NCBI GenBank assembly: GCA_963978905.1
Contig: OZ022258.1
Span: 51,134,591 to 51,198,590, forward strand
Length of the DNA: 64,000 nt
DNA from: Trichostrongylus colubriformis
Lineage: Eukaryota; Nematoda; Chromadorea; Rhabditida; Trichostrongylidae
Reading direction: 5' to 3'
In this document: one piece after another, positions 23,430-35,152 of the stretch
Layout of the letters: every line of letters starts with the position of its first letter
How positions within the stretch are numbered: the stretch's first letter is position 1
Translations under genes and position numbers: made by a program
Notes under the pieces: model-generated
Database searches by the model: none
Seen by the model: the letters and a program-made list of their open reading frames with translations, nothing else
Told to the model about the DNA's origin: nothing

Positions 23430-23905
23430 CATTTTCGGTCCGAAAACGAAACATTTCACGGCACCCGCCCCTCTTGACTTCTTGTCCTAGACCCCACTCA
23501 TTCCAAATTTGTCCCTACCTCCAGAGACCGTTTCTCATGTAACGTCCAAGCTCCTTCCACCACCACAAATGCTCCTCACACTGTGCCCAGGCCTTTTCCG
23601 TGACTTTAAAAAAATCATTGCTGACCTAAATCCATCTTCTCCCTACGTTTGGAGCACATTCAACCCAATTAACAATTTTCGGTCTTAAAACGGAACATTC
23701 CACGCACGCCCTGCCCAGCGTGGGCGGGACTTAACATCGTCCATGTGTGCTCTTTACTTCTTGTCCTATGCCCTACCCATATCACACTTGTCCCCATCTC
23801 CACAGATCACTTTTCTTATAATACGTAATTTCGTGACGGACAGACAAAGGGGCTGACGGACGAAGGGACGTACAGACAGACGAAGCGTTCTATATTTAGT
23901 AGGGA
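23430..23905 (+). repeat. two diverged direct repeat units with a GACGGACAGAC end
   Basis: The order ATTTTCGGTC-AAAACG-AACATT-CACG..., TTGACTTCTTGTCCTA and TTTGTCCC-CTCCA-AGA occurs at 23430-23540 and again at 23670-23812. It is followed by CGTGACGGACAGACAAAGG and TATATTTAGTAGGGATTA. A related inverted fragment (CCCTACTATATA...GTCTGTCACGAAAT) lies at 39373-39425. Confidence 0.6.
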
Positions 23906-23927
23906 TTAATAAAGCTGAGGTAATGAC

Positions 23928-24205
23928 AGGTGGCGCGTACTTCCACCTTCTCGGCTCTGGGACCGAATCCGGTGGCATCAATGCCCGCCCAGGCCAACAA
24001 AGCCTTCCATCACTTCGGGGTCGACGAATCGGTACCAGACTAGTCTGAGAGGATAAAAGCACTAAATGTACTTCGGCTAGCCCCTACAAGTCATCGTAAA
24101 AGCCGAATCGCATTCACCTATATCCATGATTCAGAAGGAGCTGGATGCGCGGCGCATCCCTACCACGGAATGAATAACACCGGAAACTTTATGTCAACTG
24201 ATTAC
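23928..24205 (+). repeat. tRNA-headed SINE-like repeat, near full length
   Basis: It has the head TAATGACAGGTGGCGCGTAC, a box B-like GGGACCGAATCC, CCCGCCCAGGCCAACAAAGCC, GGTACCAGACTAGTCTGAG, GGATGCGCGGCGCATCC and the tail AATAACACCGGAAACTTTAT. All blocks are in the same order and spacing as the 13618 copy. Confidence 0.7.
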
Positions 24206-26205
24206 TTCTCGAATAGCCCAACTTACAGCATGGTTTATCAGTAATATAAAAGCTAAATTGCTTGGCCTTGAATATGTTATGGTATGCGCCAGACAATGTG
24301 CCAGACATTCTTTTTCAACCGGAACCGTATACCCACATGATTATTTGTAAAGCACGAAAGGTTCTATCATAATACTTTCTGCTCTAGCCTGCTCTGCCAA
24401 GGAAAACCTATCGCCGATCGTGGGTGTGAGAGGGTAGCTAGTGCCACTTCATCACTTAGCTTGCTGTGATATGTAATACTGACACTTTCCATAGAACCAT
24501 TCATTCTCGCTCAGCTCGCTAGCTTCCCTCTCAACTCTAGGGTCTGGTACTGTGCCAAGAAGAAATTCACCTCAGCTGGCGCACGTCATCACAACTTCCT
24601 TCGGGATAATTGTGATACGATCCTAACTCACGAAGCGACCGTTCTACGAAATTCTCAAATAGGCAGATCTCTTGGCGATCTAGGCGATAGTCTTCTTCCT
24701 GAAGGAAGTCTCGACTATCGTTCCACCCTACCTCCTACCAATCGAAACGCGCACATCGAGATGCGATCACAATGCCCATTTTCCTTCTCGACTACACCTG
24801 TTATGGCCATGATTAATCGCTGAACAAGTTTCCAGCCACTCTAGCTCTTTGATGGCATTCTCTGGGAAAATAGTGTGACTCACATCTTCCACAAGTGGTT
24901 GACCTTCCGATTTTCTTAGTCAATTGTCTTACATGCCACTACGCCTATCACGCATCAATTCCATTAGAGAGACAGTGAGAGAGAGCAGTGGCTGAAGGCG
25001 CTACATCCAATGACGGTCTCTAGAATGGACACTGATATCAGACCAAATTAGGTTTCCACCCTTTCATTTTAGATCTACTATCGCCAGAGAGTTAAGAATT
25101 ACATTGTAATTCACAACCTCAGACATTTGGGCCTTGACCTGATCCAACTGGCCAACAAACACTGGATGAAATCCATGTGCACGGCGCACATGGGGTGAAT
25201 TGCACTACATATCCCACGGTCTTACTCCCCACATTACAGATACTCTCTTACACTCCATAACCTCAGTGCTGCACTTATAAACTGAGTACTGGACAGGTGA
25301 GTGTTCACGGTGTGATTCGACTGCGCAACCAATTTGACCGCGCCGCGACCGCACGCGCTAGTGTCGGATGCTGCTACCATTGGTGTCCCTCTTCTTCCCA
25401 TGGGGACTACTGTTTTCAATCCATTACTCTCACCATCTTTTTGGACTTCATTATGCATTATTTACTAAGACAAAATATATTTTTCAGTTTTTCTTACTAT
25501 TAAAATCCGCCTCGGTTATACCTTTTTGCCTTTCTCATCGACATTTTTCTCATTTACGTCGTTTTCAGATAAGGAATCAAGCCGATTACTCGGCTCTCCG
25601 TCACATCGACTAGGCAACTATTTCTGTCCCTGCTGCTTAGGATTTTCCAAATTAAGGTCAGTTTACATCGCTTTACTCTCATGAACTACCCTTCTAATAT
25701 GGGTTTCCAGAGAAAGGTCTTATGTGACTAAGGCACACCCCGGTAAATCAATATGTATTCGAGTCATGTAAGCCGCACCATGGTTGAAAGTAGGGAACAC
25801 CAGCAGTCGAGGATTCCTCGACAAGGGGTCGTAATTGACCGGCGAGAGGGGGTCGTAACTGCAGAGGTCAGCAATGGTTTCGGTTCGATGACAAGCGGGA
25901 CGTGCCGTCAGCTGACCCGGTCAAGTAAGGGTATGATTGAGTTTGACTGATCAACACAAAAACTGCAGTTATAAAATATTTAGTAATGTTATGCAATCGG
26001 CAATAGCTAATGATTGTGGAGTTTGTGTAGATGTTGAGAGGGGGTCGTGTTTGGGTCCCCGTCGAGGAGGGGTTCGTACTGAAGCGACCATTTTCCTAGA
26101 CACCTGGAAATGCCTGGTGTAAGGGCAAGCCACGAGCAGTCGCATCGCGCCACAGGAAATCACTCTGCTGTATACGTCCCTACGGATGACACAGCTGCAA
26201 GTTTC
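24206..26205. other. no confident gene
   Basis: A short imperfect hairpin is visible at 24682-24720 (CGATAGTC arms). Sequence at about 25150-25220 carries a GTGCACGGCGCACATGG motif reminiscent of the SINE-like 3' end. No open frame with splice support. Confidence 0.35.
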
Positions 26206-26210
26206 ATGCC

Positions 26211-26216
26211 TTTCAG
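26211..26216 (+). promoter_or_regulatory. 3' splice acceptor, likely trans-splice site
   Basis: TTTCAG precedes the ATG at 26222 by five bases. This spacing is typical of nematode spliced-leader acceptors, although a cis-intron to an unseen upstream exon is also possible. Confidence 0.55.
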
Positions 26217-26221
26217 AAGCG

Positions 26222-26650
26222 ATGTTATCGTCCGAGGTGAACCAGCTTCTTATCATACTCACCGTCGTGGTAGCCAGTATCGCCTTCTTACTCATCATCT
26301 ATATATACTGTCACTATAAATGCGGTTTTTGCCAACGGAAACGGAAATCGACGAATTTACCCGAAGTCCGTGTCACGATGCACAATGATAACGCCAAGTG
26401 AGTTGATACTTTCCGACTGCTACACTGGGCGCGCTCCGTCGCACCGCAGGCGACACATGCTGGCAAGCGGCGGTTTCTCGGAGACCATAAATCGAATTGC
26501 TCGGTATGAGATTATATCCACTCCTTTATTTCCAGAATGCCGTTATCACTTGATTGTCCGGATATCGATTTTATCGATTCACGGAACACAAACATCGTGT
26601 CGTCGACGGTACGCGTATCATCCGTGCACAATGCTCCGCATCAACTGTAG
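26222..26650 (+). CDS. small single-pass membrane protein, 96 residues, two exons
   Basis: Exons are 26222-26397 and 26536-26650. The AA|GTGAGT donor and TTTCCAG acceptor join in frame, giving 96 residues and a TAG stop at 26648-26650. The start is the first ATG after a TTTCAG acceptor. Residues 9-29 form one strongly hydrophobic helix starting LLIILTVVVASIAFLLI. It is followed by a Cys-rich basic juxtamembrane block (CHYKCGFCQRKRK, 30-42), so the C-terminal ~55 residues are probably cytosolic. The short N-terminus has no cleavable signal. The tail is polar and Ser/Asp-rich with no motif I recognise. An AATAAA lies 55 bases after the stop. Function unknown; it resembles in design, but not obviously in sequence, the membrane protein at 33571. 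Confidence 0.65.
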
Positions 26651-26704
26651 AGATCTTATCTTTCCGTTTATCACCCATCATTGGCCTTCTTGTACACAGC
26701 TTGC

Positions 26705-26710
26705 AATAAA
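26705..26710 (+). terminator. polyadenylation signal AATAAA
   Basis: AATAAA 55 bases downstream of the stop of the 96-residue membrane protein. This supports a real 3' end for that gene. Confidence 0.6.
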
Positions 26711-27653
26711 ATCTTCTATTTGTATTTTTTGAATTTGGACATCAGCAGCACGGAGTAGACAATGTCCAATCAAACACGGATTCAAAGGTGTAGTCAGGAC
26801 ACTCGACTCGGGACACCACTTCACACGAATGGGGTCACCACGCGCGGCAAGTAATTGCTGCCCTTACGCACACCTCCTATTTGAGTGTGGTTAGGTCACT
26901 CGAATTAGATCAAAGCGCCATTAGGCTTTTCTCAATCACTTTTAACACATTAACTACCGCGGCACACGACGTCTTGTCGCGCCTTGTCGGTCCGTGTGCC
27001 ACGACGTTGTGCTCAGTATTTTTGCAAGCTTTCCGAACTTTTGATCCAATTTTTTTTTAAGTTATGTGTCCTTCGTACAGACGCATTGTAATTTAAAACT
27101 TAGACTATGAAAACATATTTTAGTTGTTGAGCTATTTTTGAATACACGAGTGATCAAATGATGCTGATCGCATTTTTGTGCTTTGACAGAAAGCAATCGA
27201 CGCAAAAATAAGGTTGACATTGTGCTCTCATAGAATCAAAGGAGTCATAAGCTTGTGATTATTGGCTCCAATAGTATTATAATAGCCGTTATAAATCTAA
27301 AACCTACAGCTACGGTAAAATTTTACCCTAGCTAGGGTAAGTTTGCAATAGCCTTATTTTGTCAAATTTCTACGCACTCACAACCTATGTATCAAAACAA
27401 TGCATCAGTAAACAATTTTAACAAGCAAGGATAGCATAATAGGTTTTTCGAAGAGAGATCTTCGTATCAGGGATGCCGCCTCACGCGTATCAGCGTGCGA
27501 AAAAACACGCGCGGTCCCACGCGTCAGACAAGTGTGAACGGCGCGGTCGCCAACGTATTAATAAAACTGGTGATTTGAAAAATATAGCGATGATGAATCA
27601 ACAAGCACTTATGCGTTATGGCCCTTCGACAGTTCCAGCTCATATACCTATAA
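26711..27653. other. no gene seen
   Basis: AT-rich spacer. TTGTCGCGCCTTGTC at about 26973-26987 echoes the core of the 9240-9760 tandem repeat. A plus-strand frame from 27473 into 27859 runs through a repeat and is not called. Confidence 0.4.
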
Positions 27654-27822
27654 GGCCGCGTTCATACTTTGCGCCGGCAGGGCGCCGCCACATTTACAGA
27701 AAGCGAGAGTGGCATAGGGAGGTGCAGAGACGACGCAGGCACCGAGACAGGGTAGCACAGGCAGAGACGCGAGACACTCAGCGACGCCCTGCCGCGGGCG
27801 CCGCAAAGTGTGAGTACGGTCT
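27654..27822. mobile_element. GC-rich MITE family H, copy 1
   Basis: The ends are AGGCCGCGTTCATACTTTGC on the left and GCCGCAAAGTGTGAGTACGG on the right, inverses of each other. The interior is purine-rich GC sequence (GGCATAGG, GCAGAGACG). Other copies lie at 34053-34229 and 46508-46648. Confidence 0.75.
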
Positions 27823-27829
27823 GAAAAGT

Positions 27830-29381
27830 GACAGGACGTGCTCATTGCTGACGTGGTAACATTCACTTTAGGATGTGGCGGAACTCAAATTAAAAGCGTG
27901 CCCTGCTGTTGGGTGACAACATTGCTGGCTTTAAGCCTCCTTGTCTGCATAACCTCCATAGTGATGCAGAGGGATCCCGAAGAGGATCAGTGGTAGTGAG
28001 GGAGTCCTATTTCTTTGATTTTCAGCAATTTCATTCGCTATCACTCATCACCATCTTTACTTTCGTGCCTTTACGTAGCCCCAGCGGAGGTTATTCAAGA
28101 TGAACCCACTCGAATTTGACTGGATCTCTTTTATAAAGAAAAAGGCTTGTTATCTGAACTTCAAGATCGTATTAGCAACCGCGCCATATTCTCCCAGTTC
28201 AGAGAAGTAATCTTCGTGAAACCGCAATTTTTTGTCAAAATTAACGCTACATCAATGAGGGACCAGTAATAAGGCGTGAACGCAGTAACTCTACAACTGC
28301 TAAGACAATCCTTGCTGAGCAGAACACTTCTGATTTCGGTTTGTTGAGGTAAGTCTCCAAGTTCTACGTATATTTAGCGATTTTTGATAAAGGATAAGTG
28401 ATGATACTTACTTATCCTTTATCAAAAATTCTCTCCGAACGTAAACCTCTCATTGATTAGCACTGACCGGGTGTCCTAGCGGTCAACATCTTGTTAAACA
28501 TACAGCCACAAACATTTTGTTGCTAAGAATTATTACCAATTCACGAAGCTCCAGTTCTTTTTCGACACAAAAGCAATTAAAGCACCAAATTTTGTTGCTT
28601 TGCTCAGAGGCAAAAACTCTTGTTGCCATCTGGAGAAACGGCCCATCTTCGTTCAAAAACATGGGAAGGAACCCGGTAAACAAATTTTACCACAGTTTCG
28701 AGCAGGATTCACTAAAAGGGGATAATGCATTGCACAAAATGGGTTCACAGCTGCTCAATCCGCTGCGGAATGTTTGAATACCAAGACATGTCGGAAATCC
28801 TGGTCAAAATTTTTTAAGCGACTCCGAAAAGCACCGATGTCTGGCGCCACAACCCTTTGCGATGGCCGACGTCACTTGGGTCTCAGGTCCCAGGGTCAAA
28901 GAGAGAACATTTCAGCTTGCAGGAGATGGCCTGCACAGATTTTCAAATATCTTCGTTCGAGTACGGACCAGCTTTTTACAAATATACTTGATTACAGTAA
29001 CTGACTCAACCTGTTATCCCAAACAAATGATTGTGATTCAGAGATGTTTAATTTAGCAACGAGAAGGATTACCCACTCGGAATGAGACACCACACCACGC
29101 GATGGTCACCGTTAGATTAGCGAGCACGAAGATCACGAACAATGAATAGGAAAGTGTCTATATAGAAAAAAAAACAGTTTCGTAGATGACCAAGAGTGAA
29201 TTCTAGTTGAAAAAACTTCTGCTTGACAGCAAATGTAAAAAGAGGTACAAACGGATGAGGTTTACGGTCAGCGCCTTTTTCATATTTAACTTTCTATTGA
29301 TATGTTAGCAGCATTTTCCCCCGACTTTCCTTCAGCACAGTTCGAAAACTAGACACAGCGAAGACTGCGCATGTAACTTAC
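27830..29381. other. no confident gene; perfect hairpin inside
   Basis: Contains the 28381-28428 palindrome. On the minus strand a TTTTCTATATAG acceptor near 29173 opens a hydrophobic 34-codon stretch. Its phase does not match the exon at 29382-29504, so it is not joined to it. Confidence 0.35.
28381..28428. other. perfect 19-bp inverted repeat with 10-base loop
   Basis: TTTTTGATAAAGGATAAGT (28381-28399) and its exact inverse (28410-28428) flank GATGATACTT. No associated gene. Confidence 0.75.
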
Positions 29382-29504
29382 CAGAACCCATACCGGGCAT
29401 GTTGTTACAGTCCAAGGATAAATCTATGCAATTCTCAGTGCCATGATGTAACACAACTTCACAACTAGTGGTGATAGCTTCAGGCTCCGATCGAACCTTC
29501 CAAC
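29382..29504 (-). CDS. probable exon of an unidentified gene downstream of uL2
   Basis: On the minus strand a TTGGGCAG acceptor (29506/29505) and a CTG|GTAAGTT donor (29381/29380) bracket 123 bases open in only one frame. The peptide begins WKVRSEPEAITTSCEVVLHH and contains four Cys (SC, NC, DC patterns), suggestive of an extracellular fold. It lies 218 bases beyond the uL2 stop on the same strand, so it could belong to a downstream operonic gene. I could not join it in phase to upstream or downstream exons. Family not recognised. Confidence 0.4.
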
Positions 29505-29721
29505 CTGCCCAAGATAGAAGAGCACACGGCACACGATTAGAGGAACAAAAGTACTACCGCTTATTCACCTTGTGTCTGTAGACGAAAAATTAGCGATCGA
29601 AATTTGCACTATGTGTCGAGTGCCACCGTCACTGGGAACATTACGAAAACTTGAACGATATATGTATATGCCATACTTTGAACAAATATAACAAATTTGT
29701 ATTCCAACAAAAACAATAAGC

Positions 29722-31621
29722 TTAAACAGCCTCTTCCTTGGTGACCTTGACTGGCTTTCCTCCACGAATTCTTCCTGTACGACGGGCAGCGATGAGACCA
29801 ACCTGAACAAAGCAATGGTCAGTAGATGAAGCGATGAAATGCATGCTTTAGAGCTAATCAGATAATACAGAAAGATCTGGTTCTAATCTATAACATTCCT
29901 CTAGATGTCATTCTTTCGAGTTTGGCTTAATAGGAAACAACTAATCGATCAAAGGATTCGAAAATGAACACCTCATCCAATTCCAGCTAATGGCTTCCAA
30001 CAAGCTGAGAAAAGTGCGAAAATCCCCAAGAAGAACATACCTTCTTTCCTGCACTGGCGTCTCTTCGCACGGTTGAAGGATGACCGATGTGTTGATGGTT
30101 ACCTCCTCCGTGGGGATGCTCAACAGGGTTCATGGCAACACCTCTGACTCGTGGCCAGCTGTTCCTCTTTGCCTTGTACTTATGGTAAGCACGTCCAGCC
30201 TTGAGCATAGGCTTGTCAGTACGACCACCACCAGCAACCAATCCTGAATGCAAAGAATTCGTAAACGAAAAGGCAGGGATAAAAAAGGATAAACAGCAAA
30301 AACGAGTAGAACTAAAAAGAGAGTGTGACGCGTTAAATCACCTACCAATCATGGCACGGTTGGCAGACTGAATGACCTTCTTGGCTCCGGATGGGAGACG
30401 AATACGGGTCTTCTTGGTCTCGGGGTTGTGAGCAATAACGGTGGCGTAGGTACCTTAATTAGGCTCATGAACTTGAAGACGAGACCGACTTATTCCAAAG
30501 CACATTGTTCAGCACTATTCACAAACAGAAGGATAACTCCACGAAACAAAGATTTCAAGTGAGTTTCAGTTTCCAAAGTCTACCACTGATTTGTAGCAAA
30601 CGTATGACAGATATAGGCTGAAGCTACTTAAAAATCATAGCACCAACCAGAGCACTTGGCCAGCTTTCCTCTGTCACCGCACTTTCCCTCAACATTGCAG
30701 ATCGTGGTTCCTTCTGGGAGGCTTCCAACAGGAACGATATTTCCAACTTGTACACTGGCTTAAACGACAACGAAGATTCAGCAGAAGACAAAATATTTAA
30801 ACGCACTCAAAGATAAAATAACTAAACAAAACGGAATATATGCAGCCTTGCGTGGTCATGAAAGAAGAATATCGAGAAGACCTCCATTTGAGTATAAAAA
30901 ACATGAAGCAAGGCCATATAGGTAGCAACGTTCGATGCAAAAGCATAATCGGTACAAGAAGAAAATCACTGTATTTTCATAGCTAGCCGCACGCCATTCC
31001 CCATGTGTGAATGAATTTAGGTGAATAGTCGATGACAAAACTCCTTGACATTCAAATCCGTGGCTCCGAAATTCGGCAGTATATACATTCAGGAAAACAA
31101 ATTATGTCAAATGACACCACGTGCCCATACTTATGAAAATGATCGGTCCTGAGGGGTAACTCAAGGGGAAAACTATTGCTCGAAAATTCACCAAGGATCT
31201 CGTTGAATCCACTCCCCGTTTTCGTAGTATAAAGCTTTGGAAATCGCGTTGCAAACCTTTTAGGTTTGCTGCTCAGAAAAGTAAAAAATCGAAACAACTA
31301 CAGGATTATTCTAGTAAGACAAACGGATATTTCAGACTAACCCTTTGAGCCGCAATAGAGGAATTGTCCAGTGTACATTCCTTCAGCAGCAACAATAGTG
31401 CTCTTCACGGTCTTGTACTTGTATGGATCGCGGAAAGTAACGATGGCCAGAGGCGCACCACGTCCGGGATCGTGGATGATGTCCTTGACGACACCACGAA
31501 TATAGCCATGACGTTCAGCAAAGTCAAGAGGTCGAAGCTGGGCGGCTCCCTTACGATGCTTGTTATGCGACTTGAAGATTCCTCCAGCTCCTTTACGCTG
31601 GACTCGGATCCGACGACCCAT
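29722..31621 (-). CDS. rpl-2: cytosolic large ribosomal subunit protein uL2 (RPL8)
   Basis: This is a core 60S protein that binds the 28S rRNA near the peptidyl-transferase centre. Five exons join without a gap: 31621-31342, 30758-30648, 30453-30346, 30243-30041 and 29802-29722. They give 260 residues, the length of animal RPL8 (C. elegans name rpl-2). All introns are GT-AG. Highly conserved blocks are visible: [16 protein letters not shown] at the start, [10 protein letters not shown] near residue 50, and in exon 4 the catalytic-region stretch [14 protein letters not shown], containing the histidine known to be critical in uL2. The C-terminus has [13 protein letters not shown]. An acceptor (TTGCAG, 31634/31633) 11 bases before the ATG fits trans-splicing or a 5'UTR intron. 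Codon use is biased as expected for a highly expressed gene. No lesion seen. Confidence 0.98.
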
Positions 31622-31633
31622 TGTTTGACGCCC

Positions 31634-33560
31634 TGCAAGTAGTACCACAGCTGCAGCTTGCAGTTCACAAGAAACATTAAAGCTAAGGAGAGCAGGACGG
31701 AATTAATAGAAGAAGCTCAAAGCAGTTAGAGTGAATAAAATCGCACACAGCGGCACCGTCGTATCAGCAACTTTTTAATAGTTGAGAAGAGACATAATTT
31801 CTTGCAAAAGACCAGTTGATGAGAGACATTTAGCAAATAAATATTGCAAAATCCTACCAGTACTATGAAATTCCAAACAGGCAAAAGAATACAAGAAGAA
31901 CAATTCACTCGCAGGGTAATTTAAAAAAAACACGAAATCACTACGATTCACGAATATCCCTATTAAAAAAGGAACTCGCGAATCCCAAACCCCATCAAAT
32001 CCAACTCACTGGGACAGACTGCTTAGACGTATCATTCGGTGATAACAAACGTAACGAACCAATGCAGGGTGCAACACCCATCCCCACAAAATCATAACCC
32101 ATCCATCTCAGGTAAAAAAAAATTGCTGGAAACAGCCTGAATTTAGGCGGAAACCAAGTAATTGCAAATGAAAATGCAATGGCTGCGTACAGCCGTAGCA
32201 AAGAGCAGATACTCAGTAAACCTGAATCAATGCGCGCGGCGACGATTCATGATGCGTTTCGTATTAGAGCACACTAAGTGATGTCAATCTACTGTAGGAG
32301 ACCGTAATACTTGTTAAGAGATATCAATTGAAGCGACCATAATGGTTCCACTCCATAAAGGTTATACTGCTTGCCATTCGAGTTACCGGACAGCTATACC
32401 ATCCAAAAAGCACTTTGCATCAGAATTGTCAAAGGCCAAACAAAAATCGATAAGTAGGAGCAAGCTGCCATTTGTGGGGCTGTTCTCACAGCTGTGCTTC
32501 CCAGTCGCCGATTACTGCTGGTTCTGTTCCGTTTAGGATTTTATGACATGAAATGAAGCATTTGGAGTTGTACTAAACATTATTATGTGCAAGTAGCGTT
32601 ATATATTATTTAAGTGTGTGGTAGCCACGAATTTATAGGTACGAGGTATGTTGCGAGTTGCTGCCTTCCTTTGAAATCCAGCTCTTTGTTGGGTTCTAAG
32701 CCTGATTTATGCACGTGCATTTGTTTCTATTCCATTTACAACCTAACTGAGAGAACTTAAATTGAGAAGTCCAAAAATTTGGAGGCATTAGAAGAGTTGC
32801 CGGTGACCATCCTACAAAATGTAACCTATTTTACAAAAGTGAATTTCACTGGGTCGCCTTCAGAATCTATTAACAATCTCACTTACTTATCAAGCGATGT
32901 AGACCAAGAAAAGCGTAATTGCACAGAGAAGCCTACAAAATCCCTGGACGTCAGGGCCCGATTCTTCTTCTACTTTCCAATAGGTCTCGCACGGGAGAGT
33001 TATCCCAAAAATGCAGGCTAGTTGGCTTCAGAAAAAGTAATGGACCGTTGAAATCGATGTAATGTCTTCGGCCCACTGTGTCCCCGGATCCCATCATCCA
33101 CATGGCTTTGATGGGAAGATGAAACGGCGGCGAAATAGAACCAGATGTCGCTTGGAGATGCTTTGCATACTGTTCTTGCATTTACAATCACTGTGGTTTT
33201 CTTGGTGATGAAGAGGGTGTAACACTGTTTACCTTATATTTTATTTATTTTTCCTTTCAACTCATTACTTCCATTTATGGGCTCTTTGGCAAAGTTTAAA
33301 AAGTTGTCTGATTTCAAATGAACTGGACTGTTCGTAGACCGCAGATGCGCTTGCTTGATCCTTCTGCTCCTGTATTCTCTCCACATCCTAATTCCTGTTT
33401 GAAAAAATCCTAATAAAGACATTTCACTTTATGATTCATCATCACTTGTCCTTTAGCTAACACTGTGCATTTGTCTGCAGACCGCTGCGCGATCGCGCGC
33501 TCGATTGCTGCGAATTGTGTCTCTGATTTCTTTTCCACTCGTCTATACTAATCATTAGCT
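31634..33560. other. uL2 upstream region, no gene called
   Basis: Probable promoter and upstream region of the uL2 gene followed by spacer. An 80-codon plus-strand frame at 32779-33021 has no splice or start support and is not called. Confidence 0.4.
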
Positions 33561-33565
33561 TTCAG
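33561..33565 (+). promoter_or_regulatory. TTCAG acceptor, likely spliced-leader site
   Basis: CTTTCAG ends at 33565 and the ATG begins at 33571. The short pyrimidine-led acceptor directly before the start codon is the usual nematode trans-splice arrangement. Confidence 0.6.
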
Positions 33566-33570
33566 AAGCT

Positions 33571-35132
33571 ATGGCTACCAAAGAATATTTTGTGCCGTCT
33601 GAAGAGGTAATGACGTCGATCGTGCTGCCAACCATCATTTTCTGTATTGGCATGGTGGTGGCAATGCTCGTCGGTATCAACAAGTGCAAGCAATGGGAGT
33701 TGGACAAAATTGTCGAAATGCGACGAACACGACGCGTTGTGCAACGGATAACAGCGCGATTGCGTGAGAAAAATTTCAAAACCATACAAAGTATGCTTAT
33801 CGATTTTTCACTTTTTTGCTTGGTACAGTCCACAAAAATTCGTTAGTTGGCGAGCATACTGACTGTCTATATGGTAAAAAGCATGGATATCGAATAGTGC
33901 CCAGCGCTGACTTTGCCGCGACGTAAGCCGGTTCACACTTAGGTTCTGCAGGCTACATGTTCCCCGCTGGAAAGTGGCAGTGGAATAGTCAGTAGTCTGA
34001 CCTACGCGACTGCTCACAACACTTGTCGGCCTAACTTTTTGGGTTGACACGTTAGACCGCATTCATACTCCGCGGCGCCGGCGGCACGGCATAATTGTTA
34101 TCTCTACGTTTCCTTCTATGCCAGTCTGCCTCGTTGCCTGCGTCGTCGCTGCACCTCTGTGCCCCTCTGCCTCGCTGCCTGTGAACGCAGCCACGCCCTG
34201 GTGGCGCTGAGTATGAACACGGCCTTGGAGGGTGATTGTTGTTTCACAAAAGGCTTTCACTTCCTCAGTTTTCCAACCGAACTAATTTCAAACAAAAAAT
34301 ATACAAATAAAAGAACAACAAGTAAAATTAATTATATAGATATAAACATTTCATAAGACTAAATATTCACAATTAATGAATAAGAGTGATTTCTACCAAG
34401 TGCCCTTCCCACGTATTTAAAATTCCTGTTGTTGAACTTTCTTTTCAGATGCTCGTAATATGCGAAAACGTGCGGCAGCAGCAAAAGCCGCGGAGAAACT
34501 GAAGAAAACCGAGGTCGCTCCACCTGTTTATTCCACACAACAACAAGCCGTGTAAGTGAATTCTGTGAAAAATTCCCACACTTCGGGCTGAAGTATGAAG
34601 GCTTCGAATGTTCTGGAATTTTACTCTTCAATACCCCCCCCCCCCCTCGCCCATCATATATTATTAACTTTACAATGTCAGATGCGGTACATCACCTCCA
34701 CCCGCTTATGAAGATGCGTTGTTAGACGAGTACTACTATGAATGTCGGCCTTCAACTAGCAGGTAACTAAATCTTGTGATCCGATCGATTCACCACTGAT
34801 TGCGGCACATTCATTTATCTGGAAGGACAACCGCAACGCGTCAGCACGCATCTTTTTTGCGTTATACTGTCCGTGTCAAAAAGACTACCCCAAATATTGA
34901 AATCAAAATTCAGAAAAAAAGAAAAAACTCAGAATTCAAAAATTACTCAAAATGCTTGTAGCAGTGAACTGTTCGTCAGATGGATGACTGAAATGAAATT
35001 TATTTCAGAGTCCCTAATTCAACGTCAACGACCACGCGACGTTCATCGACACAGTCACGGACGTCTCGTCGAAGTGGGCGTACAAGTCGACGGACAAGCA
35101 GAGGGAATAAAAATGGAATACTCGCTGTTTAA
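33571..35132 (+). CDS. single-pass membrane protein with two PPxY motifs, 175 residues
   Basis: Four exons, 33571-33790, 34449-34551, 34682-34762 and 35009-35132, join in frame with good GT-AG signals (A|GTATGC, T|GTAAGT, AG|GTAACT donors; TTTTCAG, TGTCAG, TTTCAG acceptors). A hydrophobic helix spans about residues 16-36 (IVLPTIIFCIGMVVAMLVG). A basic, coiled-coil-like stretch (about 46-93, rich in Arg/Lys/Ala) follows. Then come PPVY at 98-101 and PPAY at 114-117, an acidic Tyr cluster (DEYYYE), and an Arg/Ser/Thr-rich tail to the stop at 35130-35132. PPxY motifs bind WW domains, for example of Nedd4-type ubiquitin ligases (family knowledge), so a trafficking adaptor role is conceivable but inferred. 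No homologue recognised. MITE copies lie in intron 1 and 21 bases after the stop. Confidence 0.75.
34053..34229. mobile_element. GC-rich MITE family H, copy 2, in an intron
   Basis: The ends are ACCGCATTCATACTCCGCGG and the inverse-like GCGCTGAGTATGAACACGGC. It lies within intron 1 of the PPxY membrane protein. The interior runs in the opposite orientation to copy 1 (CCTCTGCCTCGCTGCCTG). Confidence 0.75.
34634..34646 (+). repeat. 13-base cytosine run
   Basis: An uninterrupted C13 tract in intron 2 of the PPxY protein gene, followed by TCGCCCATC. It can form G-quadruplex-like structure on the minus strand. Confidence 0.9.
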
Positions 35133-35152
35133 TGGATGTGCGCGGTCAAGGA

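Noticed and set aside
27473..27859. 128-codon plus-strand open frame
   Set aside because: It runs through GC-rich MITE family H. Its Arg-rich translation follows repeat composition and there is no splice or start context.
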